6,530 nt of DNA from Clostridia bacterium (lineage in GTDB: Bacteria; Bacillota; Clostridia; UBA1381), in the NCBI GenBank assembly GCA_017380475.1, contig JAFODX010000038.1, forward strand, positions 1 to 6,530. The letters are read 5' to 3'. The notes beneath the pieces are model-generated. The model saw only the letters and a program-made list of their open reading frames with translations. It searched no databases and was not told the DNA's origin. Made by a program: the position numbers and the translations under genes. Below, in pieces: positions 1 through 5,880 of this stretch. Numbering within the stretch: the first letter of the stretch is position 1; every line of letters starts with the position of its first letter.

Positions 1-162
1 ACAAACAAGCAGTATGCAAAACTGTTGTTTTCAAACCTGCGTGAATTTGACCGACTTGGCGTTGAAGTGGTATTTGCCGAGTTTGAAAGCCGTGACGGAT
101 ACGGATTGGCAATCAGAAACAGGTTATACAAAGCCGCAGCCCACAAAGTCATAAAAGTCTGA
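1..162 (+). CDS. ywlC: Threonylcarbamoyl-AMP synthase, Sua5/YwlC type, C-terminal fragment (5' end outside window)
   Basis: Frame 1 is open from the first base to TGA at 160-162 and gives 53 residues of a C-terminus. The end, NRLYKAAAHKVIKV preceded by GYGLAI, matches the closing motif of the Sua5 accessory domain that follows the YrdC catalytic domain in Firmicutes Sua5/YwlC proteins. Short TsaC proteins lack this domain, so the full protein is probably the long, roughly 330-350 residue form. The family makes threonylcarbamoyl-AMP from threonine, bicarbonate and ATP in the cytoplasm; TsaD then transfers the group to A37 of ANN-decoding tRNAs. The YrdC domain itself is not visible, so the call rests on the tail motif and on context: ywlE follows directly, as near ywlC in Bacillus, and tsaD lies three genes downstream. 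The gap to the next gene is 57 bases, with no convincing promoter or terminator. Confidence 0.82.
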   Translation, partial: TNKQYAKLLFSNLREFDRLGVEVVFAEFESRDGYGLAIRNRLYKAAAHKVIKV

Positions 163-219
163 AATCAGGCAAATTTGATACTTTTCAGGAAAAGTTGACG
201 AGGAAGAAAGGAAAAAACT

Positions 220-669
220 ATGGAGCCGAAGAAAATACTTTTTGTCTGCACAGGCAACACCTGCCGAAGTGCTATGGCGGCGGCGATGATGGCAGACATA
301 GCAGATAAAAACGACCTTAACATACTTGTAGACAGTGCCGGAATATTCGCACCTATCGGTGAGTGTGCGGCGGATAACGCAATTGAGGCAATGAAAAAGC
401 GGGATATTGACCTGTCACTTCACCGTACAAAGCCGGTAACGGAAGAGCTGATTGAAATGGCAGACATCATTCTTGCAATGACTGGTGCACATAAGATGTT
501 AATTGAAAATATGGCACCTGAGAAGGTGTTCACGCTGTGCGAATACGCAGGCGATGACGGCGACATTCCCGACCCGTACGGCGGTGACCTTGACGAGTAT
601 GAAGAGGTGGCAGAAGAAATTAACGATTTGCTTGTGGATATAGCCGAAAAGCTGTGGGAGAACGAATGA
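220..669 (+). CDS. ywlE: Low-molecular-weight phosphatase, YwlE-type protein-arginine-phosphatase
   Basis: This 149-residue cytoplasmic protein is full length for the LMW-PTP family. The P-loop is at residues 10-17, CTGNTCRS, with nucleophile Cys10 and phosphate-binding Arg16. The general acid is Asp118 in the DPYGG motif. Family knowledge: tyrosine-specific members have Ile in the P-loop (CxGNICRS), whereas Bacillus YwlE has Thr there, which selects phospho-arginine. This protein has Thr14 at that position, and the HxxKPVTEEL and ADIILAMT segments also resemble YwlE. I therefore infer removal of phosphate from arginine residues placed by a McsB-type kinase; a tyrosine phosphatase role is less likely. 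ATG at 220 is preceded by AAAGGA at 207-212, spaced 7 bases. The stop overlaps the rimI start by 4 bases (ATGA), so the two are translationally coupled. Confidence 0.88.
   Translation: MEPKKILFVCTGNTCRSAMAAAMMADIADKNDLNILVDSAGIFAPIGECAADNAIEAMKKRDIDLSLHRTKPVTEELIEMADIILAMTGAHKMLIENMAPEKVFTLCEYAGDDGDIPDPYGGDLDEYEEVAEEINDLLVDIAEKLWENE
656..660 (+). promoter_or_regulatory. Ribosome binding site that fixes the rimI start
   Basis: GGGAG lies inside the last codons of ywlE, 5 bases before ATG at 666. An in-frame GTG exists at 654, but it precedes this site and would add four residues that the family lacks. ATG 666 is therefore preferred. Confidence 0.7.
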
Positions 670-1100
670 TAGTAAGGGAAATGACATATAATGACATAGC
701 GTCAGTGGCAGATGTGGACAAAAAAGCATTCCCTGATGCATGGAAAACCGAGTCGTTTGTTGATGAGTTTAATAAAGATTATTCGCATTATTTTGTTGCG
801 GAAACAGATGGTGAGATACTGGGCTATGCAGGTATATGGTGTATATATGAAACAGCAGAGCTTATTCGTATCGCAACAACGCCCGAATTTCGCAAAAAAG
901 GCGTTGCAAAGGAGCTTATGCAGGCGATTTTGGATTGTGCAAAGACCTGCGAATGCGAGCGAATGATGCTTGAAGTGAGAAGAAGCAATACACCCGCACA
1001 GGAGTTGTATAAGAAGTTCGGGTTTGGTGAGATAAGTGTCCGCAAGGGTTACTACAGCGGGGAAGATGCAGTAATTATGGAAGCAAAGTTTACAGGCTGA
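666..1100 (+). CDS. rimI: Ribosomal protein S18-alanine N-acetyltransferase RimI (GNAT family)
   Basis: This 144-residue single-domain GNAT protein transfers acetyl from acetyl-CoA to the N-terminal amine of a protein, classically ribosomal protein S18. It begins MIVREMTYND, a usual RimI N-terminus. The acetyl-CoA loop is RKKGVA at 76-81, following LIRIATTPEF. MLEVRRSN (101-108) and AQELYKKFGF (111-120) carry Glu103 and Tyr115, matching the catalytic pair reported for enterobacterial RimI. The tail RKGYYSGEDAVIME is also diagnostic of RimI. The start is ATG 666, overlapping the ywlE stop; the upstream GTG at 654 is less likely. The gene sits 13 bases before tsaD. In many Firmicutes rimI lies between tsaB and tsaD, but here ywlE takes the upstream place. 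The actual substrate (S18 or other proteins) cannot be read from the sequence. Confidence 0.87.
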   Translation: MIVREMTYNDIASVADVDKKAFPDAWKTESFVDEFNKDYSHYFVAETDGEILGYAGIWCIYETAELIRIATTPEFRKKGVAKELMQAILDCAKTCECERMMLEVRRSNTPAQELYKKFGFGEISVRKGYYSGEDAVIMEAKFTG

Positions 1101-1113
1101 AAGGAAATAAACA

Positions 1114-2130
1114 ATGGAAGATATACTTATACTGGGAATAGAAAGCTCGTGTGATGAAACTGCGGCGGCGGTTGTCAAAAACGGCAGGGAAGTGCTTTCA
1201 AATGTCATCAATTCGCAGATTGAAATACATAAAAGATACGGCGGAGTTGTGCCGGAGATTGCATCACGCTGTCATATTGAAGCGGTAAATACCGTGATAG
1301 ACGAGGCGCTTGAAAAAGCAGGTGTCACATTCGATGATATAGATGCAATAGCCGTTACATACGGCCCCGGTCTTGTCGGAGCATTACTTGTAGGTGTATC
1401 TGCGGCAAAGGCACTTTCATATGCATTGAAAAAACCGCTTGTAAATGTGCATCACATAAAAGGACACATATGTTCAAATTATGTTGCACATCACGACCTG
1501 AAACCGCCGTTTGTATGCCTTGTGGCATCGGGCGGACACAGCCATATTGTATATGCAAAGGATTTTCTTGAATATGAAATAATGGGAATGACCCGTGATG
1601 ATGCCGCAGGTGAGGCATTTGATAAAATAGCAAGAGTTCTTGGACTTGGCTATCCGGGCGGACCGAAGATTGACGCACTCGCAAAGGAGGGTAATCCTCA
1701 TGCATTTGAGTTCCCGAGAGTTAAAATGGCAGAGGGCTCGCTTGATTTTTCGTTCAGCGGTGTAAAGACTGCCGTTATAAACCATATTCACAATCTGGAA
1801 CAAAAAGGCGAAGATTATAATAAAGCAGATGTTGCCGCATCGTTTCAGGAAGCGGTGTGTGATGCGCTTGTATCACATACACTTGAAGCGGCAAAGCGAA
1901 AGAATACAAAGACTGTCGTTATTGCCGGCGGTGTTGCATCAAACTCCGCCTTGCGGCAGAAAATGACGGAGGAAGCGCAGAAACAGGGCATAGACGTGTT
2001 ATATCCGCCACCTGTTCTCTGTACCGATAATGCTGTTATGATAGCGTCAGCAGGATATTATGAGTATATTTCGGGCGTACGTGCAGATATGCGTCTTAAC
2101 GCAGTTGCATCACTGTCGCTTGAGGACTAA
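1114..2130 (+). CDS. tsaD: tRNA N6-adenosine threonylcarbamoyltransferase TsaD
   Basis: TsaD (Gcp/YgjD/Kae1 family) transfers the threonylcarbamoyl group from the Sua5/TsaC product to A37 of tRNAs reading ANN codons, in complex with TsaB and TsaE in bacteria. The 338-residue length is typical. [16 protein letters not shown] at 6-21 is the family N-terminal signature of the ASKHA fold. Metal ligands are His114 and His118 (HIKGH) and Asp305 (CTDNA). [10 protein letters not shown] (138-147), [13 protein letters not shown] (162-174), SFSGVKTA (213-220) and [11 protein letters not shown] (271-281) line the nucleotide site. ATG 1114 has AAGGA at 1101-1105, spaced 8 bases. All key residues are present, so it should be active. 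It shares the operon with Sua5, while tsaB and tsaE are not in this window and must be upstream or elsewhere. Confidence 0.97.
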   Translation: MEDILILGIESSCDETAAAVVKNGREVLSNVINSQIEIHKRYGGVVPEIASRCHIEAVNTVIDEALEKAGVTFDDIDAIAVTYGPGLVGALLVGVSAAKALSYALKKPLVNVHHIKGHICSNYVAHHDLKPPFVCLVASGGHSHIVYAKDFLEYEIMGMTRDDAAGEAFDKIARVLGLGYPGGPKIDALAKEGNPHAFEFPRVKMAEGSLDFSFSGVKTAVINHIHNLEQKGEDYNKADVAASFQEAVCDALVSHTLEAAKRKNTKTVVIAGGVASNSALRQKMTEEAQKQGIDVLYPPPVLCTDNAVMIASAGYYEYISGVRADMRLNAVASLSLED

Positions 2131-2148
2131 ATACGAGAGGATTTTTAT

Positions 2149-2631
2149 ATGAAAAGAAAAACCTTAACAGACCTTTTATGGCAGATACTTCTTGCGGTAT
2201 TTGTCATTGTATCTGACAGAGCAGTGAAAGTGTATATTATTGCAAATTGCCGTCAGGGCGAGGTGTTTGGCGAATTACCGGGCGTTGCAGATTTTCTGTA
2301 CGTAAGAAACACAGGTGCGGCTTTTTCCATACTCAATGACAACACGGCACTGCTTGCGTTTATCTCAATAGTATTTTTAATAGCGGTTGTCTTATATAAA
2401 ATAATACGCAAGCCGAAGCATTTTATGGAAAATCTTGCTGTCACACTGTTTTTTGCAGGCGGACTCGGAAACGCAATCGACAGAATACAGTATAAATTCG
2501 TGGTCGATTTCATAGACCTTAAATGGTTTGATTTCCCTGTTTTCAATATCGCAGACATAGCAGTGGTAGGCGGTGCGATAGCCGCAATAATTTTTGTTTT
2601 ATTCTTTGATAAGGAAAAGAAAAATGGATGA
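2149..2631 (+). CDS. lspA: Lipoprotein signal peptidase (signal peptidase II)
   Basis: This aspartyl protease of the cytoplasmic membrane removes the signal peptide from diacylglyceryl-modified prolipoproteins, just before the lipidated cysteine. The protein has 160 residues and four hydrophobic segments (about 10-30, 66-84, 95-113, 134-154). Conserved boxes are present in order: SDRAVK (22-27), RNTGAAFSIL (53-62), GGLGNAIDRI (104-113) with catalytic Asp111, and VVDFIDLKWFDFPVFNIADI (118-137) with catalytic Asp136. ATG 2149 follows GAGAGG at 2135-2140, spaced 8 bases, and lies 18 bases after tsaD. Its last eight bases overlap the next gene, rluD; the lspA-rluD/ylyB pairing is common in bacteria. 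There is no sign of truncation or loss of a key residue. Confidence 0.97.
   Translation: MKRKTLTDLLWQILLAVFVIVSDRAVKVYIIANCRQGEVFGELPGVADFLYVRNTGAAFSILNDNTALLAFISIVFLIAVVLYKIIRKPKHFMENLAVTLFFAGGLGNAIDRIQYKFVVDFIDLKWFDFPVFNIADIAVVGGAIAAIIFVLFFDKEKKNG
2611..2615 (+). promoter_or_regulatory. Ribosome binding site that fixes the rluD start
   Basis: AAGGA inside the lspA 3' end sits 8 bases before ATG 2624. This favours that start over an in-frame TTG at 2594, which would add ten residues (MFYSLIRKRK) not expected before the S4 domain. Confidence 0.7.
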
Positions 2632-3544
2632 GATCATTATAATTGCAAATGACGCCGTGTCAAGGCTTGATAAGTTCATATCCGAAAACAGTGATATTTC
2701 ACGCTCATATGCTGCAAAGCTTATCGAGGACGGATTTGTCACAGTGAATCTTAAACCGGCACAGAAGAAAACAAAAGTAACAACAGGCGATGAGGTTCGG
2801 ATAAACCTTCCCGAACCGCAGGAGATAGAGGCAAAACCCGAAAATATCCCGATAGATATAGTATATGAGGACGACAGCGTGATTGTGGTAAATAAACCGC
2901 AGGGAATGGTTGTTCATCCTGCCGCAGGTAATATGTCGGGTACGCTTGTAAACGGTCTTTTATATCATTGCAGTTTAAGCAGTATAAACGGTGCTGTACG
3001 CCCCGGAATAGTGCACAGAATAGACAAGGACACATCAGGACTTTTAGTCGTTGCAAAGACGAATGAGGCGCATGAGGCGTTGTCAGAACAACTAAAGGAA
3101 AGAAAAGCACTGCGGAAATATTACTGTATTGTAAACGGCAATATAAAAGAGGATACGGGCACAGTTGATAAGCCGATAGGCAGACACCCAACAGACCGTA
3201 AGAGGATGGCAATAATCGAGGGCGGAAGAGAAGCGGTTACGCACTTTAAGGTGCTTGAACGGTTCGGTCAGTTCACTCTCGTAGAGTGTACGCTTGAAAC
3301 GGGCAGAACACATCAGATACGTGTGCATATGGCGTCTTTGGGACATAATATTGTCGGCGACCCCGTTTACGGTGTAAAAAAAGACCGCGAAAAGGGCAAG
3401 GGACAACTTCTGCACGCCAAAACAATCGGGTTTACACATCCGAAAACTGATGAGTTAATGGAGTTCACCTCCGAGCTTCCCGATTACTTTATTTCAGTTT
3501 TGAACAAATTAAGAACAAACAGTAAAAATTCGGAAATTTTATGA
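2624..3544 (+). CDS. rluD: RluA-family 23S rRNA pseudouridine synthase, RluD/YlyB type
   Basis: This enzyme isomerises uridine to pseudouridine in RNA. RluD acts on 23S rRNA helix 69 in E. coli; the target of Firmicutes YlyB-type proteins is less certain. The 306 residues contain an N-terminal S4 RNA-binding domain (about 13-60, with RLDKFISENS and GDEVRINLP) and then the catalytic domain. Motifs are VYEDDSVIVVNKPQGMVVHP (80-99), the active-site loop HRIDKDTSGLLVVAK (131-145) with catalytic Asp134, ETGRTHQIRVHMASLGH (225-241), and GDPVYG (245-250). ATG 2624 overlaps the lspA stop by eight bases and has a good ribosome binding site. The annotated role is RluD-like; RluA or RluC types are less likely because the S4 domain and the lspA neighbour both point to RluD/YlyB. 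The stop falls in the loop of an inverted repeat, and this gene closes the first transcription unit. Confidence 0.93.
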   Translation: MDEIIIIANDAVSRLDKFISENSDISRSYAAKLIEDGFVTVNLKPAQKKTKVTTGDEVRINLPEPQEIEAKPENIPIDIVYEDDSVIVVNKPQGMVVHPAAGNMSGTLVNGLLYHCSLSSINGAVRPGIVHRIDKDTSGLLVVAKTNEAHEALSEQLKERKALRKYYCIVNGNIKEDTGTVDKPIGRHPTDRKRMAIIEGGREAVTHFKVLERFGQFTLVECTLETGRTHQIRVHMASLGHNIVGDPVYGVKKDREKGKGQLLHAKTIGFTHPKTDELMEFTSELPDYFISVLNKLRTNSKNSEIL

Positions 3545-3562
3545 TAGCACTTGAAATTTCCG
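3531..3562. repeat. Inverted repeat spanning rluD stop and ddl -35 box
   Basis: CGGAAATTT at 3531-3539 and AAATTTCCG at 3554-3562 are perfect 9-bp reverse complements separated by 14 bases. One wobble and one A-T pair could extend the stem inward. The rluD stop (3542-3544) is in the loop, and the right arm overlaps the TTGAAA -35 box. No T-run follows on the + strand, so it is not a standard terminator for rluD. On the - strand the arm is followed by AATTTTTACT, which looks more terminator-like, but no - strand gene is present to need it. It may be an mRNA 3'-end hairpin or an operator; the sequence alone does not decide. Confidence 0.6.
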
Positions 3563-3579
3563 GCTGAATAAGGTATTAT
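3551..3579 (+). promoter_or_regulatory. Predicted sigma-A-type promoter for ddl-murI unit
   Basis: TTGAAA (3551-3556) and TATTAT (3574-3579) each match the vegetative consensus at five of six positions and are exactly 17 bases apart, in an AT-rich stretch. The start of transcription would be near 3586, giving a leader of about 40 bases before ddl. A TATAAT at 3579-3584 has no -35 box at proper spacing. This is the only gap long enough for a promoter between the two gene groups. Confidence 0.65.
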
Positions 3580-3595
3580 ATAATAAAGACATATT

Positions 3596-3612
3596 TGCCG
3601 TGTGATACGGCA
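3596..3612 (+). other. Small hairpin in the predicted ddl leader
   Basis: TGCCGT (3596-3601) and ACGGCA (3607-3612) pair perfectly around a 5-base loop. The stem ends four bases before the ddl GGAG site (3617-3620), which itself is 6 bases before ATG 3627. It lacks a T-run, so termination is unlikely; an effect on mRNA stability or ribosome access is possible but unproven. Confidence 0.4.
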
Positions 3613-3626
3613 GAACGGAGACGGTT

Positions 3627-4685
3627 ATGAAAAAGAATTTATGCGTTATTTTCGGTGGCGAATCGCCCGAACATGACATATCACAAAAATCAGTAACATC
3701 GGTACTCAATAACCTTGATAAGGATAAGTACAACATATATGCAATAGGCATAACCCGAGACGGTAAGTGGTATCTTTATACCGGTGACTGGGGTTTAATC
3801 GAAAGCGGTGCGTGGGAAAAGGAAGCAGACAAACTTACAACTGCGTTCATTTCGCCCGACAGCACACAGCACGGTATCGTGGTGCTTGGTGAAAAAACCG
3901 AGGTTATACATATCGACGTTATATTCCCCGTACTTCACGGTGAGTATGGTGAGGACGGAACGATACAGGGACTTTTTGAGCTTTCACATATTCCGTATGT
4001 CGGTATGGGTGTACTGGCATCTGCTAACGGAATGGATAAGACATATTCAAAGCTTGTATTTGATTCTGTCGGTATTCCGCAGGCTGCATGGGTAGTTGTA
4101 ACAAGCGGTGATGATTTTGAGGTAAAAGCCGATGAAATTGAAGCAAAGCTTGGCTATCCGTGTTTTGTTAAGCCGGCAAGACTTGGTTCATCCGTTGGTG
4201 TAGGCAAGGCTCACGACAGAAAAGAGCTTCTTGATGCCTTATATAATGCAGAAAAGTATGATAGACGCATACTTGTTGAGGAACATATAGACGGTCACGA
4301 GGTAGAGTGTGCAGTGCTCGGTAACAGTGACGCAAAAGGCTCGGTTATCGGCGAGATAAAGCCAACAGTTGAGTATTATGACTTTGATGCAAAGTATAAC
4401 GACAACTCAACAGTACTTGTAATTCCTGCAGAGCTTCCCGAAGAAACATCGGATAAGATACGTGAGTATGCGGTAAGAGCATTCCACGCACTTGACGGTC
4501 AGGGACTTTCAAGAGTTGACTTTTTCGTAAAGCATAAAGACGGTTCGGTTGTATTGAACGAAATCAATACGCTTCCGGGCTTTACAAACATAAGTATGTA
4601 CCCCAAACTTTGGAATGCATCAGGAATAGGCTACAGTGAGCTTTTAGACACGCTCATAAGCCTTGCTGAGGAGAGAGTAAAATAA
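3627..4685 (+). CDS. ddl: D-alanine--D-alanine ligase
   Basis: This cytoplasmic ATP-grasp enzyme joins two D-alanines for the peptidoglycan precursor, supplying MurF. The 352 residues cover the full family length. Motifs are the N-terminal FGGESPEHDIS (9-19, Glu15), HGEYGEDGTIQG (104-115), GMDKTYSKLVF (135-145), PARLGSSVGVGKA (183-195), LVEEHIDGHEVE (216-227), SRVDFF (295-300, Mg ligand Asp298) and NEINTLPGFTNISMYPKLW (311-329, Glu312 and Asn314). The omega-loop segment EYYDFDAKY (249-257) keeps Tyr251 at the position where D-Ala-D-Lac ligases of the Leuconostoc type have Phe. It also lacks the VanA-type loop, so D-Ala-D-Ala is the expected product. ATG 3627 follows GGAG. The stop shares one base with the murI start (TAATG), giving tight coupling of two cell-wall precursor genes behind their own promoter. 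Confidence 0.96.
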   Translation: MKKNLCVIFGGESPEHDISQKSVTSVLNNLDKDKYNIYAIGITRDGKWYLYTGDWGLIESGAWEKEADKLTTAFISPDSTQHGIVVLGEKTEVIHIDVIFPVLHGEYGEDGTIQGLFELSHIPYVGMGVLASANGMDKTYSKLVFDSVGIPQAAWVVVTSGDDFEVKADEIEAKLGYPCFVKPARLGSSVGVGKAHDRKELLDALYNAEKYDRRILVEEHIDGHEVECAVLGNSDAKGSVIGEIKPTVEYYDFDAKYNDNSTVLVIPAELPEETSDKIREYAVRAFHALDGQGLSRVDFFVKHKDGSVVLNEINTLPGFTNISMYPKLWNASGIGYSELLDTLISLAEERVK

Positions 4686-5494
4686 TGGATAACAGAAAAA
4701 TAGGTGTTTTCGATTCGGGACTTGGCGGTCTTACTGCCGTAAAGGAGATTATGAACCTTTTCCCGAACGAAAGCATTGTATATTTCGGCGATACGGGACG
4801 TGTTCCGTACGGTACACGTTCAAAGGAAACGATTGTTAAGTATACACACGATGATATTAACTTCCTTCTGAGTCAGGACGTGAAAATGATAATCATTGCG
4901 TGCGGAACGGCATCATCTGCGGCATTGCCGGATATCAAGGGCGAGTACGGTGTTCCCATTTACGGCGTTGTTGATGCAGGTGCATATGAAGCGTCACGTG
5001 TTACAAAGAACAATAAAATCGGTATAATCGGAACAACTGCGACAATCAAAAGCGGTGCGTATGAGAAATATATAGCCGAATATAATCCCGATGCACAAAC
5101 CTTTAAAAAGGCATGTCCGCTGTTTGTTCCGCTTGTTGAGAACGGACATTTTGACACACCCGTTACAAAGCTTGTGATTGAGGAATATCTGAAGGATATC
5201 CGTGAGGCGGGCGTTGATACGCTTATTCTCGGCTGTACGCATTATCCGCTTTTAAAGAAAGCAATTGCAGAGTATATGGGTGATAGTGTAAAACTCGTAA
5301 GTCCGGGTGAAGAGGTCGCAAAGTTTTTGAGAAAAAAAATCACACCCGAAAATGCACATTCAGAAGTCTGTGATGAGGACCGCTACAGCTACTTTGTAAG
5401 CGACAGTGTCGAAAGCTTTGAAGAGTTGGGAAGTATTTTCCTTGAGACAAAGATAAACGGCAAGGTGAATAAAATTGACATTGAAAAATACTGA
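4685..5494 (+). CDS. murI: Glutamate racemase
   Basis: This cofactor-independent racemase makes D-glutamate for MurD in peptidoglycan synthesis. The 269 residues carry IGVFDSGLGGLTAVKEI (6-22, Asp10 and Ser11), YFGDTGRVPYGTRS (33-46, with the PYG substrate loop), the first catalytic cysteine in IACGTASSAAL (71-81, Cys73), GIIGTTATIKSGAY (113-126) and the second catalytic cysteine in ILGCTHYPLL (181-190, Cys184, His186). The residue after Cys73 is Gly74, where well-studied racemases have Asn (CNT). Otherwise the active site is intact, so activity is expected. The start ATG 4685 is one base into the ddl stop and has a strong purine-rich site, GAGGAGAGAG, at 4668-4677. Its 3' end overlaps the following TTG-started gene by 20 bases. 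An aspartate racemase is less likely given the motif set and the ddl context. Confidence 0.94.
   Translation: MDNRKIGVFDSGLGGLTAVKEIMNLFPNESIVYFGDTGRVPYGTRSKETIVKYTHDDINFLLSQDVKMIIIACGTASSAALPDIKGEYGVPIYGVVDAGAYEASRVTKNNKIGIIGTTATIKSGAYEKYIAEYNPDAQTFKKACPLFVPLVENGHFDTPVTKLVIEEYLKDIREAGVDTLILGCTHYPLLKKAIAEYMGDSVKLVSPGEEVAKFLRKKITPENAHSEVCDEDRYSYFVSDSVESFEELGSIFLETKINGKVNKIDIEKY
5462..5467 (+). promoter_or_regulatory. Ribosome binding site supporting a TTG start
   Basis: AAGGTG inside the murI 3' end is 7 bases before TTG 5475. A second in-frame TTG at 5481 would be 13 bases away, which is too far, and no in-frame ATG or GTG lies nearby. Confidence 0.55.
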
Positions 5495-5876
5495 TAGATT
5501 TGAAATAGAAGTTATAAACCGTCAGGTGAACAATGGCGAAACAGACTATATCCGTGAAAACGGGACAGGCTCATTGCGTCAAAAGGACGGAAAGTACTAT
5601 CTTATGTATAAGACCGATACTGCGACGGTTATGATACGTATTGAGGGTGATACCGCCAATGTAAAGCGCACAGGCGAGAGCAGTTCTGATATGGATTATA
5701 AGCCCGGCACAACCACGGATTTTCTGTATAACACTCCGTACGGTAATATGCGTATGGAGTTGTTCACAAAAAAGCTTGATTATAACCTTGACGAAAACGG
5801 CGGAGTAATAAAAATCCAGTACGAGCTCTGCGATATTGAGAATAATATGCAGATTTCGGTAAGAGAAAAAAGGTAA
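5475..5876 (+). CDS. DUF1934 (YwiB-like) small beta-barrel protein, function unknown
   Basis: This 133-residue protein has no signal peptide or membrane segment, so it is probably cytoplasmic. It is almost all alternating beta-strand: FEIEVINRQV at the start, GTGSLRQKDGKYYLMYK (31-47), a central VMIRIEGDTANVKRTGE (51-67), FLYNTPYGNMRMELFTKKL (83-101), and GGVIKIQYELCDIENNMQIS near the end. The order of a strand-rich half, an R-x-G turn, TPYG and a closing GG-I-x-I-Y-x-L strand fits the DUF1934/YwiB family, whose fold is a lipocalin-like barrel. No catalytic residues stand out, and I assign no function. The start is TTG 5475, supported by AAGGTG and the lack of better starts, overlapping murI by 20 bases. 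It lies four bases before the downstream protease gene, so it is co-transcribed with murI and ddl. Confidence 0.75.
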   Translation: MTLKNTDRFEIEVINRQVNNGETDYIRENGTGSLRQKDGKYYLMYKTDTATVMIRIEGDTANVKRTGESSSDMDYKPGTTTDFLYNTPYGNMRMELFTKKLDYNLDENGGVIKIQYELCDIENNMQISVREKR

Positions 5877-5880
5877 AACT

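Noticed and set aside
195..219. TTGACG before ywlE as a promoter -35 box
   Set aside because: A properly spaced -10 box would fall on the ywlE start codon and no TATAAT-like sequence is there.
702..1211. Minus-strand 169-residue open frame opposite rimI and the tsaD start
   Set aside because: It is cysteine- and histidine-rich with no family resemblance, runs opposite two clear genes and has no sensible start signal; it is a shadow frame.
1453..1467. TsaD metal motif HIKGH, with Lys where E. coli has Glu
   Set aside because: Only the two histidines bind metal, and the residue between varies among bacteria, so this is not a sign of lost function.
1355..1803. Two overlapping minus-strand open frames inside tsaD
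   Set aside because: Composition is typical of antisense of a coding gene, and tsaD is complete and well conserved on the + strand.
2751..3439. Minus-strand open frames of 153 and 115 residues opposite rluD
   Set aside because: There are no recognisable motifs, they overlap each other, and the + strand gene explains the sequence fully.
3531..3562. The dyad as a rho-independent terminator for the first unit
   Set aside because: No T-run follows the right arm on the + strand and the loop is long, so it was annotated only as an inverted repeat.
3808..4095. Second + strand open frame (95 residues) inside ddl
   Set aside because: It lies wholly within ddl in another frame, has no plausible ribosome binding site and shows no family motif.
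5332..5339. Run of eight A bases in murI as a possible slippage site
   Set aside because: The frame is correct through the run with conserved-looking sequence on both sides, and no functional alternative product in another frame is evident.
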